This document shows, in pieces, positions 23,754 to 31,710 of a DNA stretch of 45,345 bases. This DNA is from JAAYHC01 sp964483175 (GTDB taxonomy: Bacteria > Bacillota > UBA5301). The translations under genes and the position numbers were made by a program. Every line of letters begins with the position of its first letter. Position 1 is the first letter of the stretch. The DNA lies in NCBI GenBank assembly GCA_964483175.1, contig CAZAAT010000007.1, positions 1-45,345 on the forward strand, in the 5' to 3' direction. The notes under the pieces were generated by a model. It ran no database searches, was not told the origin of the DNA, and was given only the letters and a program-made list of their open reading frames with translations.

Positions 23754-24857
23754 CTAGATGACGGCTAGTTCGGATTTTCCATCAAAAAGATGCATTTTGC
23801 TTAGTTTCAAACTAACCTGATGCTGCTTACCCGGCCTGGCGGTTGTATGGGCACCTAGTCGCGCAATGAAGGCATCTGTGCCCAGCGTTCCATGAACATA
23901 GCATTCGTTGCCCATCGGCTCAACGACGTCAACCTGTACGTTGAGGAATTCGGTTTCGTGGCTGACTTGATCATTTGCGTCGATGATATCTTCTGGGCGG
24001 ATCCCGAAGAGCATCTCGGTTCCAACATAGGGACGGAGCTGCTCTGCTTTAACCAATTCAGAAGGTATCGGCAGGGTGAAGCCGCTGGCTTTCACAAAGA
24101 ATTTTTCGGCTTCTTCAAAAATCGTGCACGGCATGAAATTCATCGCCGGACTACCGATAAAGCCGGCAACGAAAGCATTTATTGGGTGTTCGTAAATATC
24201 CAGAGGTGCGCCAACCTGATGGATAACCCCATCTTTCATCACAACAATTCGATCACCCATGGTCATTGCTTCGGTTTGATCATGGGTAACGTAGACGATG
24301 GTCGCCTCCAGGCGGTGGTGAAGCTTACTGATTTCTGAGCGCATCTGCACCCGTAGTTTGGCATCCAAATTAGAGAGGGGCTCATCAAGCAAAAAGACTT
24401 GGGGTTCGCGGACGATGGCGCGTCCTAGTGCCACTCGTTGCCGTTGACCACCAGAGAGCTCCTTGGGTTTGCGTTTCAACAACGTGCCAATGCCTAGGAG
24501 TTCGGCAGCCTCTTTAACTTTGAGGTCGATTTCTGCCTTTGGCATCTTACGCAGGCGCAAAGCAAATGACATGTTTTGATAGACGTTCATGTGCGGGTAT
24601 AGGGCATAGTTCTGGAAAACCATGGCGATATCTCGGTCTTTTGGTGGAACATCATTGACCAACCGATCGCCGATGTAGATCTCACCAGCGGTGACTTCCT
24701 CTAGGCCGGCGATCATTCTCAGAGTAGTGGATTTACCACACCCTGAAGGGCCGACCAGAACCACGAATTCTTTGTCCGCGATTTCAAGATTAACGTTTTT
24801 GACTGCTTGGAAATTGCCGAAGTTCTTACAGACATCTTTCAACAATACTCTCGCCAT
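23754..24857 (-). CDS. Sugar ABC transporter ATPase (UgpC/MsmX type)
   Basis: The 367-residue ATPase has Walker A GPSGCGKST, Q-loop in MVFQNYALYPHMNVYQN, signature LSGGQRQRVALGRAI, Walker B VFLLDEPLSNLD, and a C-terminal TOBE/MalK-like domain with FGIRPEDI. Such subunits energise carbohydrate or glycerol-phosphate importers. No permease or binding protein lies nearby, so it probably serves remote importers, as MsmX does in Bacillus. It lies 25 bases after the LacI-type regulator gene on the same strand and is followed by a clear terminator. Confidence 0.92.
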   Translation of the reverse strand: MARVLLKDVCKNFGNFQAVKNVNLEIADKEFVVLVGPSGCGKSTTLRMIAGLEEVTAGEIYIGDRLVNDVPPKDRDIAMVFQNYALYPHMNVYQNMSFALRLRKMPKAEIDLKVKEAAELLGIGTLLKRKPKELSGGQRQRVALGRAIVREPQVFLLDEPLSNLDAKLRVQMRSEISKLHHRLEATIVYVTHDQTEAMTMGDRIVVMKDGVIHQVGAPLDIYEHPINAFVAGFIGSPAMNFMPCTIFEEAEKFFVKASGFTLPIPSELVKAEQLRPYVGTEMLFGIRPEDIIDANDQVSHETEFLNVQVDVVEPMGNECYVHGTLGTDAFIARLGAHTTARPGKQHQVSLKLSKMHLFDGKSELAVI

Positions 24858-24882
24858 CTTATTGATCCTCCTCAGAATTTCT

Positions 24883-25827
24883 TTAAATCCATAAAGCAGA
24901 GCCGCAGGACTCCCGGATGACTAATTTCGGTGGAATTAGGTTTGGACTCTTCTCGCCTAGAGAACGCGCCACCATTGCCTGACCCAAGACCCGCCAGGGG
25001 AGCCGGACCGTAGTAAGCGGGGGCTCAGAGTACGAGGCCACGGGGGCATCGGTGCACCCGACAATCGCGACTTCTTCGGGTACGCTAATTTGGTTTCGGG
25101 CAAGAGCTCGGAGAGCCCCGATAGCCATACCGTCGTTAAAGGCAATAATTCCGTCAAAAGTAGTCTTTCGGGCCACTTTATCGATCGCCAAATATCCGCC
25201 CGCGCTGGTTGCCTCGGCAACCAAGTGGTGGATTGGCAAATGAGTTGGTGTCGCAGGTGAGACAAAAGCGGGTGCCAGCAACAAAAGGTCTTTGCGACCC
25301 AACTCCATCAGGTGTTTGGTGGCCAAATGTACGACATCTTGATAGGAAAACCAGACCCCGCTTTGCTCGCGTGGAGGGGTTTCGGTGTAGGTCAGCCCTC
25401 CACAGATTATTGGCAATGGTGAATCAGGCAGGTGCGATGATTGAAAGCCAATGGCCAAAAGAGCTTCGACGCCTTTACCAACAAGCTCGGCAATTATCTC
25501 CGGGGTGATTTGGTCGGCAAAAAGCAGCGAAAAACTATAATCAGCATTATAGGTTGCTTCGCCGATACCTTGTAACACTTCGGAAAGACCGGCATCTGAA
25601 CTGAGCTGAGAGAAGTTGTTAGTTACAGCAACTGCTAGGGATTTGGTTTGTTTCCCAGCCAAAGCTTGGGCCAAGGTGTTAGGCGTATATCCGAGGGAAG
25701 CTGCAGTTTCCAGTACTATCTCGGTCGTTGCGGCAGATACCTTACGGGAGCCGTTAAGCACATAGGAAACAGTGGCGATGGATACACCGGCTTTTTTGGC
25801 GACATCTTTGATCGTGACAGCCTTCAT
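24883..25827 (-). CDS. LacI-family transcriptional regulator
   Basis: The 314-residue protein has the LacI helix-turn-helix and hinge (TIKDVAKKAGVSIATVSYVL, NGSRKVS) at the N terminus and a periplasmic-binding-protein-like ligand domain. ATG 25827 is the start because it gives the canonical N terminus and has gggggag upstream; the frame is open further upstream but carries no SD site. It likely represses its own operon, which includes the ABC ATPase gene, through the palindrome at 25844-25857. The sugar that releases it cannot be predicted. Confidence 0.9.
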   Translation of the reverse strand: MKAVTIKDVAKKAGVSIATVSYVLNGSRKVSAATTEIVLETAASLGYTPNTLAQALAGKQTKSLAVAVTNNFSQLSSDAGLSEVLQGIGEATYNADYSFSLLFADQITPEIIAELVGKGVEALLAIGFQSSHLPDSPLPIICGGLTYTETPPREQSGVWFSYQDVVHLATKHLMELGRKDLLLLAPAFVSPATPTHLPIHHLVAEATSAGGYLAIDKVARKTTFDGIIAFNDGMAIGALRALARNQISVPEEVAIVGCTDAPVASYSEPPLTTVRLPWRVLGQAMVARSLGEKSPNLIPPKLVIRESCGSALWI

Positions 25828-25843
25828 CAAGCACTCCCCCATG

Positions 25844-25857
25844 TTTAAACGTTTAAA
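25844..25857. promoter_or_regulatory. LacI-type operator palindrome
   Basis: TTTAAACGTTTAAA is a perfect 14-bp palindrome with a central CG, as in LacI/CcpA operators. It lies 17 bases upstream of the lacI-type start codon, a good position for autoregulation. Confidence 0.6.
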
Positions 25858-25977
25858 TAATTCCCGCTGCTTGAGGCCGATTCCTTCCGAGCCAGGTAAA
25901 TTTACTGAAATTGCTGTAGGAATTAACCATGTTAACCAGAAATGTAACAAATAACGGTTTATAAGGAGTTGATACGT

Positions 25978-26562
25978 ATGAGACGTAAGATCGCTCTTTT
26001 GCTGATGATCATGCTTCTGTGCTTGCCAGCCGAGCAAGCTGGTGCCGCTACGGATTATGTCCAAAAGACTGTCACGCCTGAGCAAGCCCGGGCTGCCTGC
26101 AATGCTGCTTTAGAATATGCGAACCACGGAGTATATTTCAAGTTAGGCGGCCAAGTAACGGTAGAAGCTTTTGCCGCCAACCCCACTCCAGACCAAGGCA
26201 TTGACGCTTCCGGGTTAGTGGTCAATGTCTACCGGAGTGTGTTGGGCGATATCCGGTTTGCCGCCGGCGGCGGAGAAAAGCCGCTATTGGTTGCGGATGT
26301 TGCCAGCAGCCACTTGTTTAATTGGAACACTCTTTCGATCGGTTTAGATCAACTACAAGCCGGCGACCTATTGTTTTTCAAAAACACTGCCGGGCGGATT
26401 AGCGGGGTAGGCATCTTTGTCAAGCGGCAAGGCGACCTAGTCCATTTTGTCATCCCATCGTCGAGTAAGGGCAGGGTTGTCGAGACTTTTTATAATATCC
26501 GCAATGAATACTGGCAAAATCAGTTTGCCGGTGCCGGCCGCTTGGTCTACTGGCAACGCTAG
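25978..26562 (+). CDS. Exported NlpC/P60-like protein without catalytic residues
   Basis: The 194-residue protein has a signal peptide (KIALLLMIMLLCLPAEQAGA) and an NlpC/P60-like fold: GIDASGLVVNVYR, then LQAGDLLFFKNTAGR and GVGIFVKRQGDLVHF. In active cell-wall peptidases the first motif is DCSG with the nucleophile cysteine, and the second begins with the catalytic histidine (HVGI). Here these positions hold alanine (residue 77) and glycine (residue 143), so hydrolysis is unlikely and binding of cell-wall peptides is more plausible. ATG 25978 follows aaggag. It precedes the ech operon on the same strand by 74 bases. Confidence 0.7.
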   Translation: MRRKIALLLMIMLLCLPAEQAGAATDYVQKTVTPEQARAACNAALEYANHGVYFKLGGQVTVEAFAANPTPDQGIDASGLVVNVYRSVLGDIRFAAGGGEKPLLVADVASSHLFNWNTLSIGLDQLQAGDLLFFKNTAGRISGVGIFVKRQGDLVHFVIPSSSKGRVVETFYNIRNEYWQNQFAGAGRLVYWQR

Positions 26563-26636
26563 TAAGCTTTGTATAAGATAACCTGAAGCGGGCTGATACT
26601 ACTGAAGTAGCGCTTAAAGTGTCTGGAGGTAGTATT

Positions 26637-28559
26637 TTGTCCGCTTTCTTTATTGTCGGAGCTGTTTGTGCTCCGGCGGTATTGGGGCTCTTGATTTGGC
26701 TGATCCCAAGTCGTACCCTGCGGTTTGTGCTGATATTCCTTAATACTCTGGTGCTGGCAGCTGTCTCTATCGGGCTGATCAGTCAGGTGCCGTTTCGGTT
26801 GAGCTTGGCTGGAACGGTGGGGGATTTAGTTGAGATTCTGTCTGTAGTGCTTGATCTAGGGTTGCTGGCTTATGCTGTCTATTTAGGTTGGCGTTGGCAG
26901 AAGCCATTGGTGCTATTTCTGGCTTTGCTTCAGATCGTGATGGTCGGTTGGCTTGTGGCCGCTGTGCCAGGGGTGGCCATCGATGCAGTCCTGGTTGATC
27001 AGTTGACTATCACGATGAATTTAATAATCACGATCCTGGGCTCGCTGATAATCATCTTTGCTACCAAGTACATGGATGATTTGGAGCTTGATGTCGATCG
27101 ACCCCACCACGGACTGCCGCGCTTCTTCGCAGCATTGCTTATCTTTCTCGGCGCAATGAACGGTTTGGTTAGCACGGACAATTTGCGCTTTGTCTACCTC
27201 TTTTGGGAGATAACTACTCTCGCTAGTTTTCTCTTGATTTCACATTACAAAAACTCCGAGGCTTTGGAGAACGCATTGCGGGCCCTTTGGCTGAACCTGT
27301 TGGGGGGCGCGGCAATGCTCGGGGCAATCATTCTCTTGGGGACGATCCGGCAAAGTGCCGCCTTGTCAGATCTGGTTAGGTTTGCCCACACTGACTCCGG
27401 CTTGATGCTGGCTCTGGGGCTCTTAGTAGTAGCGGCATTGACCAAAGCTGCTCAGATCCCCTTTCATAGCTGGCTAATAGGAGCGATGGTGGCGCCGACA
27501 CCGGTATCTGCCCTGTTGCATTCTAGTACGATGGTCAATAGCGCCCTCTATTTGATTTTTCGCTTGTCCCCAGCCATTCGCGGCTCCCTCCTCGGCCAGG
27601 TAACAGCTTTGCTCGGGGCGGTCAGCTTCGTCGCGGCTTCGGCGATGGGTATTGGTGAGGAGAATGCCAAGCGAGTGTTGGCTTTTTCAACAATAGCCAA
27701 TCTTGGGCTAGCTATTTGTATGGGTTCTTTAGATAACCCACTCGCCTTAACTGCCGGGATATTGATCCTGATCTACCATGCGATCTCAAAGGGACTGCTG
27801 TTTTTGGCCATTGGCGGTATTGAACATTCCATCGGCAGCAGACAAATCGAAAAAATGGATCGACTCTTTGAAGAACTCCCGGTTACAACTGTTTTGGCTG
27901 TAGTGGGAATGATCAGCATGATGATGCCACCGTTTGGGGTACTGGTAGGCAAATGGCTGGCTATTGAAGCGAGTGTAAATGAGCCGCTTGTTCTGATGCT
28001 AATTATTTTCGGCAGTGCTTTTACGGTCGCTTTTTGGTCCAAGTGGGTCGGTAAGATGATGGCCACCTCAGCGCGAGAATGCGGAACGATGATTCGATCT
28101 GAGACCGTGCCCCTAGTGACAGGGTTGCCGCTCTCAATTTTGGCGGTCTTGGTCGTGTTGGCTAGTTTCTACCTCGGCCAGGTCAGTGAGTTTTTAGTTC
28201 TTCCGATAGTCGGTATGCAATATAGCGTGGTGCCTGTGTATACCGAAAATGGTGGGTTATATACTCCAGTGGGTGGCTTTTTGCCCTGGCCAATTTTCGC
28301 GGTGTTAGCTATTTTGTTACTGGCAATCCCCGGTATTTTACGCCGACTGCGCTCGCAGGATACCAAAGGTCCCTACCTATGCGGCGAAAATAGTCGAACA
28401 GAACCGAGCCGGACCTTTGTCTCAGCGCGGGACCGTGAGTTCACTGCTACGGTAGGCAACTACTACGCCGAGGCGATCTTTGGTGAAGGGGCGGTTACTC
28501 GCTGGGCGGTTCCATTGGCCACCGGCTTGCTGTTGCTGCTGTTGGGGGTGGCTAGATGA
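26637..28559 (+). CDS. echA: Ech hydrogenase subunit A (NuoL-like proton-translocating membrane subunit)
   Basis: The 640-residue membrane protein is an antiporter-like subunit with about 14-16 helices. Conserved segments include KAAQIPFHSWLIGAMVAPTP (helix with lysine), VSALLHSSTMVNSALYLIFR and HAISKGLLFLAIGG. This is the NuoL/EchA type, which carries protons or sodium ions. The start is TTG 26637, as ggaggtagtatt lies directly upstream; an in-frame GTG at 26619 has no SD site. Its stop overlaps the echB start (ATGA). It begins a six-gene operon. Confidence 0.92.
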   Translation: MSAFFIVGAVCAPAVLGLLIWLIPSRTLRFVLIFLNTLVLAAVSIGLISQVPFRLSLAGTVGDLVEILSVVLDLGLLAYAVYLGWRWQKPLVLFLALLQIVMVGWLVAAVPGVAIDAVLVDQLTITMNLIITILGSLIIIFATKYMDDLELDVDRPHHGLPRFFAALLIFLGAMNGLVSTDNLRFVYLFWEITTLASFLLISHYKNSEALENALRALWLNLLGGAAMLGAIILLGTIRQSAALSDLVRFAHTDSGLMLALGLLVVAALTKAAQIPFHSWLIGAMVAPTPVSALLHSSTMVNSALYLIFRLSPAIRGSLLGQVTALLGAVSFVAASAMGIGEENAKRVLAFSTIANLGLAICMGSLDNPLALTAGILILIYHAISKGLLFLAIGGIEHSIGSRQIEKMDRLFEELPVTTVLAVVGMISMMMPPFGVLVGKWLAIEASVNEPLVLMLIIFGSAFTVAFWSKWVGKMMATSARECGTMIRSETVPLVTGLPLSILAVLVVLASFYLGQVSEFLVLPIVGMQYSVVPVYTENGGLYTPVGGFLPWPIFAVLAILLLAIPGILRRLRSQDTKGPYLCGENSRTEPSRTFVSARDREFTATVGNYYAEAIFGEGAVTRWAVPLATGLLLLLLGVAR

Positions 28560-29419
28560 GCTATCTCAGAGGTCTCGGAATAGTCCTGGCAACGCTTTTT
28601 CTAGCACCGCTAATCGGTGGGCTGTTGACCGGGGTTGAACGCAAGGTGATTGCGAGGTTACAGGGGCGGGTGGGCCCACCCATTACTCAGCCATTCTACG
28701 ATTTGGTCAAGTTATGGAGTAAACAGCCTCAGGCGGTTAATCGGATCCAGGTTGTTTATGTCTATGCCCATCTTTTTTTTATGGTCGTCAGTCTCTTGGC
28801 CTTCCTGCTTGGTCAGGATCTGTTGCTGATCTTGTTTATCTTTTCTTTTGCTTCGGTCGCCTTGATCCTAGGAGGTCTCAGTGTTGACTCTCCCTACAGC
28901 CGGATCGGTAGTCAGCGCGAGATCATTCAACTCGTTACCTACGAGCCGATACTGGTCTTATTGGTTATCGCCTATTACCAAGTTACCGGCAGTTTTCTGG
29001 TTAGTAAGGCCTGGGGTCTTACCCAGCCTCTACTTTATACTTTGCCCTTGGTGCTGGCCTCATTTTTGCCGGTATTTATCATCAAGGTACGCAAATCACC
29101 TTTTGATTTGGCAACCCAGCTGCACGAACCGCACCAGGAGTTGGTGAAAGGAATCATCACCGAATACTCAGGCCCTTACCTGGCGATGATTGAGCTCGCC
29201 AGCTGGTATGAGCTTGTTTTCTTATTAGCCCTAGTAACCTTGTTTTGGGCCACGGACTGGGTGGGTGGACTAGTCTTGGCAGCCATCTTCTTTTTCACCG
29301 TAATAGTGATTGACAACATCACCCCCCGCGTCACCTACTCCTGGATGGTTAAGTTTGTGTGGAAGGTCGGTTTGGGTCTGGCTGTTGTCAATGTAACCTG
29401 GCTATATCTGTGGAAATAG
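28556..29419 (+). CDS. echB: Ech hydrogenase subunit B (NuoH-like membrane subunit)
   Basis: The 287-residue membrane protein has the NuoH/EchB pattern: GVERKVIARLQGRVGPP near the N terminus, a conserved acidic loop (SQREIIQLVTYEP) and SPFDLATQLHEPHQELVKG. In complex I relatives this subunit links the hydrophilic arm to the membrane arm and forms the entrance of the ion path. The start codon overlaps the echA stop and the stop is directly adjacent to the echC region, which indicates translational coupling. About eight helices are visible. Confidence 0.93.
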   Translation: MSYLRGLGIVLATLFLAPLIGGLLTGVERKVIARLQGRVGPPITQPFYDLVKLWSKQPQAVNRIQVVYVYAHLFFMVVSLLAFLLGQDLLLILFIFSFASVALILGGLSVDSPYSRIGSQREIIQLVTYEPILVLLVIAYYQVTGSFLVSKAWGLTQPLLYTLPLVLASFLPVFIIKVRKSPFDLATQLHEPHQELVKGIITEYSGPYLAMIELASWYELVFLLALVTLFWATDWVGGLVLAAIFFFTVIVIDNITPRVTYSWMVKFVWKVGLGLAVVNVTWLYLWK

Positions 29420-29428
29420 GTGATCTGG

Positions 29429-29881
29429 ATGCCTTGGGTCAAATCTGCGAGAATACATTCTCCCTGGTTACTTCATCTGGAAACCGGTGGTTGTAACGGT
29501 TGTGCGATCGAATTCATAGCGGCGCTAACCCCGCTTTATGATCTGGAACGTTTCGGAATGCTTAATACCGGCAACCCAAAACATGCTGACATTCTCGTGG
29601 TTACCGGGTGTGTTAACGCCCGCTCCAAAAGGGTGCTCCGAAACCTGTACGAACAGATGGCCGAACCAAAGGTAGTGGTCGCGGTGGGGGTTTGTGCCTG
29701 TACCGGGGGGATCTTTCATGACGGATATAACTTGGCCCCAGGAGCGGATAAGGTGGTACCGGTTGATATCTATGTTCCGAATTGTGCTGCCAGGCCGGAA
29801 GCGATCATTGATGCCTTACTGACTGCGGTGGATTTGTTGGCCGAACCTACGGGAGGGGATAAGCATGTTAACCAACGTTAG
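29429..29881 (+). CDS. echC: Ech hydrogenase small subunit (NuoB-like)
   Basis: The 150-residue soluble subunit holds the cysteines for the proximal [4Fe-4S] cluster: CNGC (residues 22-25), VTGCVNARSK, GVCACTGG and VPNCAARPEAI. This is the NuoB/EchC type. It carries electrons from the ferredoxin-like subunit to the nickel site. ATG 29429 is preferred over GTG 29420 because aggtgat lies a few bases upstream. Its 3' end overlaps echD by 17 bases. Confidence 0.92.
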   Translation: MPWVKSARIHSPWLLHLETGGCNGCAIEFIAALTPLYDLERFGMLNTGNPKHADILVVTGCVNARSKRVLRNLYEQMAEPKVVVAVGVCACTGGIFHDGYNLAPGADKVVPVDIYVPNCAARPEAIIDALLTAVDLLAEPTGGDKHVNQR

Positions 29882-30248
29882 AGAGATAAGCAAGGATGAT
29901 CTGCTCGAATCAGTTCAGGAGTTGGCTAGGACCAATCATCGATTAATCAGTATTACGGCTACCGAAGTGGCGGAGGGCTTTGACTTAATCTATCATTTTG
30001 CCCAAGGTATGACCTTAACAAATCTGCGGTTTACAATTGAGTATGATCAAGAGGTTCCCAGTATTACCCCGTTTTATTTTTGTGCTTTTGTCCCGGAAAA
30101 TGAGCTGAAAGACTTCCATGGAATTAAGATTACGAACCTGCCGATTAATTATCGCCAACTTTTCATCCTTTCCGAGCTTACACCGATTAAGACACCATTG
30201 GCCCCAAAGGTAGCAGCAGCCGCCGGAACTGAGGTGTTGCCGGAATGA
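29865..30248 (+). CDS. echD: Ech hydrogenase subunit D (NuoC-like)
   Basis: The 127-residue protein resembles the NuoC/30-kDa subunit: a short alpha/beta fold with FTIEYDQEVPSITPFYFCAF and FHGIKITNLPI. It is a structural partner of the large subunit without cofactors. Gene position (between small and large subunits), size and the strong SD ggagggg support the call more than residue identity does. It overlaps the next gene by 4 bases (ATGA). Confidence 0.85.
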   Translation: MLTNVREISKDDLLESVQELARTNHRLISITATEVAEGFDLIYHFAQGMTLTNLRFTIEYDQEVPSITPFYFCAFVPENELKDFHGIKITNLPINYRQLFILSELTPIKTPLAPKVAAAAGTEVLPE

Positions 30249-31324
30249 CCCGCAGAACGGTAATCCCCTTTGGCCCGCAGCATGTCGTCTTTCCCGAACC
30301 CATCCAGTTTCGTTTGGTTCTGGAGGAAGAACGGGTCGTCGATGCTGTTCCTGCCTTAGGGTATATGCATCGTGGCATCGAGCAATTGGCCACGGTCAAG
30401 GATTTTACCAAATCCCTGTATCTGGCGGAGCGGATCTGTGGCATTTGCAGCGTGATGCATACGCTCGCTTATGCGCAAGCGATTGAGGAGCTGATGGGTG
30501 TTGAGGTACCGCCGCGGGCGAAATATCTGCGCACAATCTGGGCTGAATTAGGTCGCTTACAAAGCCATCTACTCTGGATGGGGCTTGCAGTTGACGCTCT
30601 TGGCTATGAGAGTTTGTTCATGCAGACCTGGCGAGCCAGGGAACATGTTTTAGAAATGATCGAGTTTACCGAAGGCTCCCGGATTATGACCGGGTCCATA
30701 ACGATCGGTGGTACGAAACGCGACCTCCATGCTGAAAGCCTGGAATTTCTCTTGAAAAAGCTCGCCCAATTGGAGAAAGCTTTAAACGAAATCTATCCGG
30801 TATTTAGTGATGATCCGCTGATCAAACAGCGAACTGTCGGGGTGGGCCTCCTGAGCAAAGCAGAAGCGATCAAGCTAGGGGCGGTTGGACCGACGGCGCG
30901 TGGTAGTGGCATCGTCGAAGATATGCGCTTATTAGGTTATGCTGCCTATCGAGAACTAGATTTCCAACCGGTGGTCGAAGCAAGTTGTGATACCTATGGT
31001 CGAATGCTGGTTCGGGTTAAGGAGTGTTTTCAATCGATTGAATTAATTCGCCAAGCGATTGCATCATTACCGCCCGGGGAAGTGTTGGTGAAGGTCAAAG
31101 GCCGGCCCGAGGGAGAGGTAATCATGCGCATCGAGCAACCGCGCGGGGAACTGCTCTATTACCTCAAGGCTAGTGGAGGCAAGAGCCTCGATCGATGGCG
31201 AATCCGGACCCCGACCCTCAGCAACCTGCCCCCGCTCGTCCACATGATCAAGGGGGCCCGGCTGGCAGATGTACCGATGATAACCCTGTCCATCGATACC
31301 TGTATCGCCTGTGTCGAGCGTTAG
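30245..31324 (+). CDS. echE: Ech [NiFe]-hydrogenase large subunit
   Basis: The 359-residue subunit has both cysteine pairs that bind the Ni-Fe centre: RICGICS (C65 and C68) and, at the C-terminal end, DTCIACVER (C353 and C356). The presence of both pairs marks it as a true hydrogenase rather than a complex I subunit, where they are lost. The C terminus ends two residues after the second pair, so no cleavable extension seems present. It reduces protons with ferredoxin electrons, or the reverse. No maturation genes (hyp) lie in the window. Confidence 0.95.
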   Translation: MTRRTVIPFGPQHVVFPEPIQFRLVLEEERVVDAVPALGYMHRGIEQLATVKDFTKSLYLAERICGICSVMHTLAYAQAIEELMGVEVPPRAKYLRTIWAELGRLQSHLLWMGLAVDALGYESLFMQTWRAREHVLEMIEFTEGSRIMTGSITIGGTKRDLHAESLEFLLKKLAQLEKALNEIYPVFSDDPLIKQRTVGVGLLSKAEAIKLGAVGPTARGSGIVEDMRLLGYAAYRELDFQPVVEASCDTYGRMLVRVKECFQSIELIRQAIASLPPGEVLVKVKGRPEGEVIMRIEQPRGELLYYLKASGGKSLDRWRIRTPTLSNLPPLVHMIKGARLADVPMITLSIDTCIACVER

Positions 31325-31335
31325 GAGGTTAACCA

Positions 31336-31710
31336 GTGTTCGAAATGCTTGCAACGGTACTGCAGAATCTCTTTTCTACACCGGCAACCCGAAAATACCC
31401 GACTGAACGTCGAGACTCTTTGCCGACATTTCGGGGCCGTATTGAAAGTGTGATCGAGCGGTGTATTTTCTGCTTGAAATGTCAAGTATCGTGTCCGGCT
31501 AACTGTCTTGTCGTCAACCGGAAAGAGCAGACCTGGAGTGTCGATCAATATCGCTGCATCGTCTGTGGGGTCTGTGTTGAAGTTTGTCCGACCGAAGCAA
31601 TCGTGATGAGCCGGCATTACCATGGCCCGGCTCGCCACAGACAACCTATCGTGACGCACCAAGAAGGGGCTATCCCAAAGTTCAACCCGAAAGCCAAAGA
31701 TATTAATTAG
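31336..31710 (+). CDS. echF: Ech hydrogenase ferredoxin-like subunit (NuoI-like)
   Basis: The 124-residue protein has two [4Fe-4S] motifs: CIFCLKCQVSCPANCL and CIVCGVCVEVCPTEA. It accepts electrons from soluble ferredoxin and passes them to EchC. GTG 31336 follows aggaggttaacca. It is the last gene of the operon and overlaps the convergent glgA gene by 8 bases. Together the six genes form a complete echABCDEF set in the classic order. Confidence 0.94.
   Translation: MFEMLATVLQNLFSTPATRKYPTERRDSLPTFRGRIESVIERCIFCLKCQVSCPANCLVVNRKEQTWSVDQYRCIVCGVCVEVCPTEAIVMSRHYHGPARHRQPIVTHQEGAIPKFNPKAKDIN

Noticed and set aside
23892..24338. Open frame of 148 codons on the plus strand within the ABC ATPase gene
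   Set aside because: It is antisense to a clear MalK-type gene, lacks an SD site and recognisable domains, and follows from the codon pattern of the real gene.
25919..25945. Direct repeats of TTAACCA upstream of the NlpC/P60-like gene
   Set aside because: Only two short imperfect AT-rich copies; likely chance.
26637..31710. Complex I (Nuo) or F420H2-type complex
   Set aside because: Only six subunits, and the large subunit retains both Ni-Fe cysteine pairs, so it is an Ech-type hydrogenase.
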